9,771 bases of DNA from SVEL01 sp045126475 (GTDB taxonomy: Bacteria > Bacillota > Clostridia > Lachnospirales > Lachnospiraceae), in assembly GCA_045126475.1 (NCBI GenBank), contig JBGVOL010000056.1, forward strand, positions 1 to 9,771. The letters run 5' to 3'. Position 1 is the stretch's first letter; each line of letters starts with the position of its first letter. Below are positions 6,327-9,771 of the stretch, one piece after another. A model generated the notes under the pieces. The model was not told the DNA's origin and did no database searches. It saw only the letters and a program-made list of their open reading frames with translations. The position numbers and the translations under genes were made by a program.

Positions 6327-8084
6327 ATGGCTTTAGACGGAATTACAATCCACGCACTGGTGGATGAATTGAAAAATAAATTAACAGGCGGCAGGCTTCT
6401 TAAGATTGCACAGCCTGAGAATGATGAGCTTCAGCTTACGATTCGTGTTGAAAAAGAACAATACAGACTTCTTATATCAGCAGGAGCCTCTCTTCCGCTT
6501 ATGTATATTACTGAAAATACAAAGACCTCACCCCTTACGGCACCTAATTTCTGCATGCTTTTAAGAAAGCATCTTAACAATGCAAAAATTGTTGATATTT
6601 ATCAGCCGGGTCTTGAGCGTATTATCAACATAAAGGTTGAACATTATAACGATATGGGAGACTTATGCCACAAGCTTATAGTTGTGGAGCTTATGGGAAA
6701 ATACAGCAACATCATAGTTACTGACACTGACGGAAAGATTGTCGATTCAATCAAGCACATCTCCGCCAATGTCAGCTCTGTCCGTGAGGTTTTACCGGGA
6801 AGAACTTACTTTATACCCGACACAACGCACAAGTCAGACCCTCTTACAATTAAAGAAGATGCCTTTAAAACACTTATATCAGAATGTCAGATGCCTGCCA
6901 CCAAAGCGGTTTACACTTCGTTTACAGGTATTTCACCAATCGTGGCTGAAGAAATGTGCTACAGAGCTGACATTGATTCCGAAAAGCCTGCAAATGTTCT
7001 TGAAGTTACAGAAGTCAGCCGTCTTTGGGACAGTTTTAATGACATAATGGAATGTGTACGTTTAAATAAGTTCCAGCCTAATATAATATTTGACAACGAC
7101 GGACAGGATTTAATTCCAAAGGAATTTGCCCCTTTTACTCTTTCGCTTTTCTCAGACGGAAAATCGGAAGTAACTTACATCGACTCAATAAGTGAAGTCC
7201 TTGAGCAGTTTTACAACAGAAAATCCGTAGTTACAAGAATACGTCAGAAATCTTCTGATTTACGACGCATTGTACAGACTACCCTTGAGAAGGATTATAA
7301 GAAATATGACATCCAGTCAAAACAGCTTAAAGACACTGAAAAGAAGGATAAATATAAGATTTACGGAGAGCTTATAACCGCATTCGGATACGGTGTCGAG
7401 ACCGGTTCTGATAAGCTTGTTGCTGAGAACTATTACGACAATAACAAAGAGATAACCATTCCTCTTGATAAAGACCTGTCTGCCATGGAAAATGCAAAAA
7501 AATATTTTGACAAATACAGTAAGCTTAAGCGTACTGCCGAAGCACTTGAGACAATCATTGTTGAAACCTCCGATGAGATTTCACACCTTGAGTCCATTAT
7601 GAATTCTTTGGACATTGCACTTACAGAGGATGACTTAAAAGAAATCAAGGAAGAACTTATACAGTCAGGATATATACGGAGGAAAACTACTGACAAAAAG
7701 GCAAAATACAAGAGCAAACCTTTTCACTATGTTTCTTCTGACGGATATGATATATTTGTCGGAAAGAATAATATTCAAAATGAGGAGCTTACATTTAAGG
7801 TTGCTACCGGAGGTGACTGGTGGTTTCACTCAAAGACTTTCCCCGGTTCTCATGTCATTGTAAAAACTAACGGTGACGAGCTGCCTGACAGAACTTTTGA
7901 GGAGGCTGCACGTCTTGCTGCCTACTACTCTAAAGGTCGCGAACAGGATAAAGTTGAAATCGACTACATCCAGAGAAAGCACGTAAAAAAAGTAGCCGGA
8001 AGTAAGCCCGGCTTTGTAATTTATCATACCAATTATTCAATGGCTATCGCACCTGATATACATGGGATAAAAGAAATGGAGTAA
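6327..8084 (+). CDS. rqcH: RqcH, NFACT-family ribosome-associated quality control factor (Rqc2/NEMF homologue)
   Basis: Bacterial RqcH binds 50S subunits carrying stalled peptidyl-tRNA and recruits tRNA-Ala to add C-terminal alanine tails that mark the chain for degradation. Older annotations call it fibronectin-binding protein FbpA/Fbp54. The 585-residue product matches the family length (about 550-590). The NFACT-N domain opens with MALDGITIHALVDELKNKLTGGRLLKI and includes NFCMLLRKHL at 74-83. The motif equivalent to the functional Asp-Arg pair of Bacillus subtilis RqcH is E97-R98 here (QPGLERI), a conservative change. A charged helical middle at about 290-450 is probably the coiled-coil arms with the helix-hairpin-helix region before it. 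The NFACT-R domain covers about 465-580, with DIFVGKNNIQNEELTF, DWWFHSK and PGSHVIVK. The ATG at 6327 has GGAG eight bases upstream. It has no signal peptide and forms a single-gene unit. Confidence 0.95.
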   Translation: MALDGITIHALVDELKNKLTGGRLLKIAQPENDELQLTIRVEKEQYRLLISAGASLPLMYITENTKTSPLTAPNFCMLLRKHLNNAKIVDIYQPGLERIINIKVEHYNDMGDLCHKLIVVELMGKYSNIIVTDTDGKIVDSIKHISANVSSVREVLPGRTYFIPDTTHKSDPLTIKEDAFKTLISECQMPATKAVYTSFTGISPIVAEEMCYRADIDSEKPANVLEVTEVSRLWDSFNDIMECVRLNKFQPNIIFDNDGQDLIPKEFAPFTLSLFSDGKSEVTYIDSISEVLEQFYNRKSVVTRIRQKSSDLRRIVQTTLEKDYKKYDIQSKQLKDTEKKDKYKIYGELITAFGYGVETGSDKLVAENYYDNNKEITIPLDKDLSAMENAKKYFDKYSKLKRTAEALETIIVETSDEISHLESIMNSLDIALTEDDLKEIKEELIQSGYIRRKTTDKKAKYKSKPFHYVSSDGYDIFVGKNNIQNEELTFKVATGGDWWFHSKTFPGSHVIVKTNGDELPDRTFEEAARLAAYYSKGREQDKVEIDYIQRKHVKKVAGSKPGFVIYHTNYSMAIAPDIHGIKEME

Positions 8085-8116
8085 ATTATTTACTTATTAT
8101 GGCATTTTATAAGGTA

Positions 8117-8725
8117 TTACTTTATCTTCAGCACAACCTGCAATGCCTTTGTTATGGCACTTCCGACTATAAAGCATGTAACTGCCTCAATAACACCGTT
8201 GACGCCGACAATTGCAGCTATAAGGGCAAGGGGATTACCTACGCCAAGTGTATCCTGCATTGCCTGAACAATCGGTGTATTATAGTAGAATAACATCATA
8301 GTACTCATAAAGAATATTGTATTAAATACAGGACATGAAAGATTAGCAAGTACTACAGAAAGCTTCTGTGTCTTCTGTCCTTTCTTCAATGCCACGTAGA
8401 CAAGTCCTGTAAGCCATCCGCAGAGTATTCTCGGAACTATACATGTGATTACTCTGAATATCGGATTGACCTCAAGCATTATTGCACCCATTGGGCTCAT
8501 AAAGCTTTGGATTAGGCTTGTAATACCAAATGTTAAGCCAAGTACTGCTCCCGCTGTTGGTCCTAAAACAACGGCTCCCACTGCAACAGGTATAACAATA
8601 AGTGTTATCTCAATTGCCGGTGTCTTTATGTATCCTAATGGTGTAAATGCCATAAGGAATATAATGGCTATAAGTACAGCCAGTTCAACCATCTTTGTTG
8701 TGTTGAATTTTCCATCTTTTTTCAT
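8117..8725 (-). CDS. ECF transporter S component (vitamin-uptake substrate-binding membrane protein)
   Basis: Integral membrane protein that binds a vitamin or related micronutrient and works with a shared EcfA-EcfA'-EcfT energising module encoded elsewhere. The 202-residue product has about six hydrophobic helices. The first (about 12-30) carries an alanine pair spaced AxxxA (A16, A20), like the EcfT-contact motif of S components. The segments IEITLIVIPVAVGAVVLGPTAGAVLGLTFG at 39-67, in pieces VIPVAVGA and GPTAGAVLGL, and NPIFRVITCIVPRILCGWL at 87-105 fit the PF12822 ECF S-component group. I chose the ATG at 8725, with AAAGGAAG seven bases upstream. The in-frame ATG at 8812 would add 29 non-hydrophobic residues without family resemblance. 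No ecfA or ecfT gene is nearby, as expected for a group II system. Pantothenate, pyridoxine or hydroxymethylpyrimidine are possible substrates, but nothing here decides between them. Confidence 0.87.
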   Translation of the reverse strand: MKKDGKFNTTKMVELAVLIAIIFLMAFTPLGYIKTPAIEITLIVIPVAVGAVVLGPTAGAVLGLTFGITSLIQSFMSPMGAIMLEVNPIFRVITCIVPRILCGWLTGLVYVALKKGQKTQKLSVVLANLSCPVFNTIFFMSTMMLFYYNTPIVQAMQDTLGVGNPLALIAAIVGVNGVIEAVTCFIVGSAITKALQVVLKIK

Positions 8726-8732
8726 TGTAAAA

Positions 8733-8740
8733 CTTCCTTT
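8733..8740 (-). promoter_or_regulatory. Ribosome binding site that sets the S-component start
   Basis: AAAGGAAG is seven bases before the ATG at 8725, supporting the 202-residue product over a longer one from 8812. Confidence 0.7.
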
Positions 8741-8881
8741 CTTTCCTATACTTCTCATAAGCATTACGTTAATACTTTGATATGCAAAATAATATTTGAA
8801 CCATGTTATCATACAATTCTATTTATTACAAGATAATAGACCTTTGTTCGGAATTTTGTACATACTTTAGACAATACTGTA
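8741..8881 (-). other. Leader region of the ECF S-component gene
   Basis: About 140 AT-rich bases between the terminator of the glgA operon and the S-component ribosome site. The promoter must lie here or read through. The best candidates are weak: TTATCT (8831-8836) 17 bases from TATGAT (8808-8813), or a -10-like TATTAT at 8833-8838 without a good -35. I find no strong stem-loop and do not recognise a TPP, FMN, THF or preQ1 riboswitch consensus by eye. Confidence 0.35.
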
Positions 8882-8930
8882 TAAAAAGCCAATTCCCCAA
8901 AATGGTATACCCATTTTACGGAATTGGCTC
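8882..8930 (-). terminator. Strong intrinsic terminator of the glgA operon
   Basis: A long inverted repeat: AGCCAATTCC (8887-8896 on the plus strand) pairs with GGAATTGGCT (8920-8929), then after a two-base mismatch AAAATGG pairs with CCATTTT around a five-base loop. Read on the minus strand it ends in GGC followed by five Ts, a standard Rho-independent terminator. It lies about 30 bases past the stop of the small membrane protein gene and isolates the S-component gene from glgA. Confidence 0.9.
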
Positions 8931-8959
8931 TTATAATTATCCCTATACTTCTAATTCAA

Positions 8960-9325
8960 CTACTTATAATCATTAAGCTTTCCGGCTATATACCTGTCAC
9001 GGTATTCAACAAAAAATCTCCTTTTTATCCAGCCGTATCCCAGAATCAGAAAAATAATTTCTGCTGTACAACCAATTATCGTGAATATCATTCCGATTCC
9101 TGCATCAAAAAAGGAGCAAAAACCGGCAAGCCAAAATATAACCGAATAAGCCGACCACAATACGCCGTTAGCAAAATTATACTTTCGTACATCTGTTACC
9201 TGCTCTTTTCTGACAGTTGTTCCTGAGTAAAAGCCTACCGGTCTTCTGCTCCTGAAGCATGAGAATCCTATCAGTGAAAATACAGCCGCACACACCCAAT
9301 TGATAAACACGCTAAATACCGACAT
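8960..9325 (-). CDS. Small membrane protein of unknown function, cotranscribed with glgA
   Basis: A 121-residue protein with three likely membrane helices at about 3-23, 52-72 and 76-98, a basic loop (RSRRP at 25-29) and a charged C-terminal tail (KRRFFVEYRDRYIAGKLNDYK). The central segment VGFYSGTTVRKEQVTDVRKYNFANGVLW at 30-57, in pieces GFYSGTTV and DVRKYNFANG, resembles a small-membrane-protein type often seen in Lachnospiraceae (DUF3784/SdpI-like); I recall this from pattern only and do not assign a family firmly. I chose the ATG at 9325 because AAAGGA lies ten bases upstream. A GTG at 9334 is only one base from that site. It begins 14 bases after the glgA stop and is followed by a strong terminator, so it is the last gene of the glgA transcript. 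No catalytic motif is visible. Confidence 0.83.
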   Translation of the reverse strand: MSVFSVFINWVCAAVFSLIGFSCFRSRRPVGFYSGTTVRKEQVTDVRKYNFANGVLWSAYSVIFWLAGFCSFFDAGIGMIFTIIGCTAEIIFLILGYGWIKRRFFVEYRDRYIAGKLNDYK

Positions 9326-9335
9326 AAAATGCACA

Positions 9336-9341
9336 TCCTTT
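9336..9341 (-). promoter_or_regulatory. Ribosome binding site that sets the small membrane protein start
   Basis: AAAGGA overlaps the glgA stop codon (TAA at 9340-9342). It is ten bases from the ATG at 9325 but only one base from the GTG at 9334, so the ATG is preferred. The overlap suggests translational linkage with glgA. Confidence 0.6.
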
Positions 9342-9771
9342 AATAGCCTAAAAGATTTCTGTAAATCTGCTCATACTTCCTTGCAGAAACGTTCCATGAA
9401 TAATCTACAGCCATACCTCTGTCAACCATCTTATTCCACTCACGTTTATCATTATAGAAAGTATTCATTGCGTACTTAATTATTCCAAGCATCTCATGAG
9501 CATTATAATTTCTGAATGTAAATCCTGTTCCCTTGCTCTCATACTCATTATAAGGCTCAACAGTATCCTTAAGACCACCGGTCTCACGGACAATAGGAAC
9601 TGTTCCGTAACGAAGACTCATAAGCTGAGAAAGACCACATGGCTCAAATAACGATGGCATCAGGAAAGCATCACACGAAGCATATATTCTGTGGGACATT
9701 GCTTCCGAATAATAAATCTGTGCCGAAACCTTATTATGATACTTCCAATCAAAGTGACGGAACATATTTTC
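9340..9771 (-). CDS. glgA: Glycogen synthase GlgA, C-terminal part (runs off right edge)
   Basis: GT5 glycosyltransferase that extends alpha-1,4-glucan chains from ADP-glucose for glycogen storage in the cytoplasm. The last 143 codons are visible, open to the window edge; full-length enzymes are about 475-490 residues. The fragment is the C-terminal half of the GT-B fold. It contains the signature SLFEPCGLSQL, whose glutamate (visible residue 43) matches E377 of E. coli GlgA, followed by LRYGTVPIVRETGGLKDTV, with the TGG nucleotide-sugar-binding turn at visible residues 64-66. The C-terminal helix ends in YSWNVSARKYEQIYRNLLGY, normal for the family. A small membrane protein gene follows after 14 bases. 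A starch synthase label would be equivalent; other GT4/GT5 enzymes are unlikely given the FEPCGL motif. Confidence 0.94.
   Translation of the reverse strand, partial: ENMFRHFDWKYHNKVSAQIYYSEAMSHRIYASCDAFLMPSLFEPCGLSQLMSLRYGTVPIVRETGGLKDTVEPYNEYESKGTGFTFRNYNAHEMLGIIKYAMNTFYNDKREWNKMVDRGMAVDYSWNVSARKYEQIYRNLLGY

Noticed and set aside
8080..8094. Inverted repeat AGTAAA-TTA-TTTACT at the end of rqcH as a terminator
   Set aside because: The stem is six mostly A-T pairs and no T-run follows, so there is no convincing intrinsic terminator between the convergent genes at 8084-8117.
8726..8812. Longer 231-residue start for the ECF S component
   Set aside because: The extra residues are not conserved-looking and the ATG at 8725 has a good ribosome site; a candidate -10 box lies at the upstream start itself.
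8741..8881. Possible vitamin riboswitch upstream of the S component
   Set aside because: I could not find conserved cores of the common vitamin riboswitches or any strong stem with a sequestered ribosome site; a covariance search would be needed to revive this.
1..9771. Defence islands, transposons, CRISPR arrays, toxin-antitoxin pairs or a new multi-gene system
   Set aside because: All genes but one belong to well-known housekeeping or transport families in compact operons; no terminal repeats, spaced repeats or transposase frames were seen.

Overview
The window looks like chromosomal DNA from a low-GC, Gram-positive Clostridia, most probably a member of the Lachnospiraceae. This is inferred from the AT-rich sequence, GGAGG-type ribosome binding sites, sigma-A-type promoters, the yicC-gmk-rpoZ gene order, a PotC-PotD fused polyamine transporter, and an RqcH (NFACT) homologue. 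Nearly every base belongs to a recognisable core or near-core gene. I see no mobile element, CRISPR array, tRNA, rRNA or defence system, and no gene-free stretch longer than 300 bases.

Positions 1-2364, minus strand, hold an information-processing operon. A promoter (TTGCTT-17-TATAAT) drives yicC (endoribonuclease family), gmk (guanylate kinase), rpoZ (RNA polymerase omega) and rimO (ribosomal protein S12 methylthiotransferase, cut by the window edge). The genes overlap or lie within about 20 bases of one another. The predicted transcript begins almost exactly with a 7-9 bp stem-loop. The small remA/DUF370 gene often found between yicC and gmk in Firmicutes is absent.

Positions 2381-6232, minus strand, hold a polyamine ABC importer operon: potA (ATPase), potB (permease), and a single gene encoding the PotC permease fused to a PotD-like binding protein through an extra membrane anchor. 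Junctions are 8-base and 1-base overlaps, so translation is probably coupled. The end of this operon runs directly into the yicC promoter with only a weak terminator-like element between.

Positions 6265-8084, plus strand, hold rqcH, divergent from the pot operon with its own promoter. It encodes the ribosome-associated quality-control factor that directs alanine tailing of stalled nascent chains.

Positions 8117-8725, minus strand, encode an ECF-transporter substrate-binding (S) component, convergent with rqcH; its vitamin substrate cannot be told from sequence. Upstream lies a strong intrinsic terminator (8882-8930) that ends a further minus-strand operon: the 3' end of glgA (glycogen synthase, cut by the right edge) followed 14 bases later by a small three-helix membrane protein of unknown function.

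No clearly new system is evident. The points most worth a second look are the compact regulatory junction at 2300-2382, the missing remA, the glgA-linked membrane protein, and the unusual but probably lineage-typical PotC-PotD fusion.
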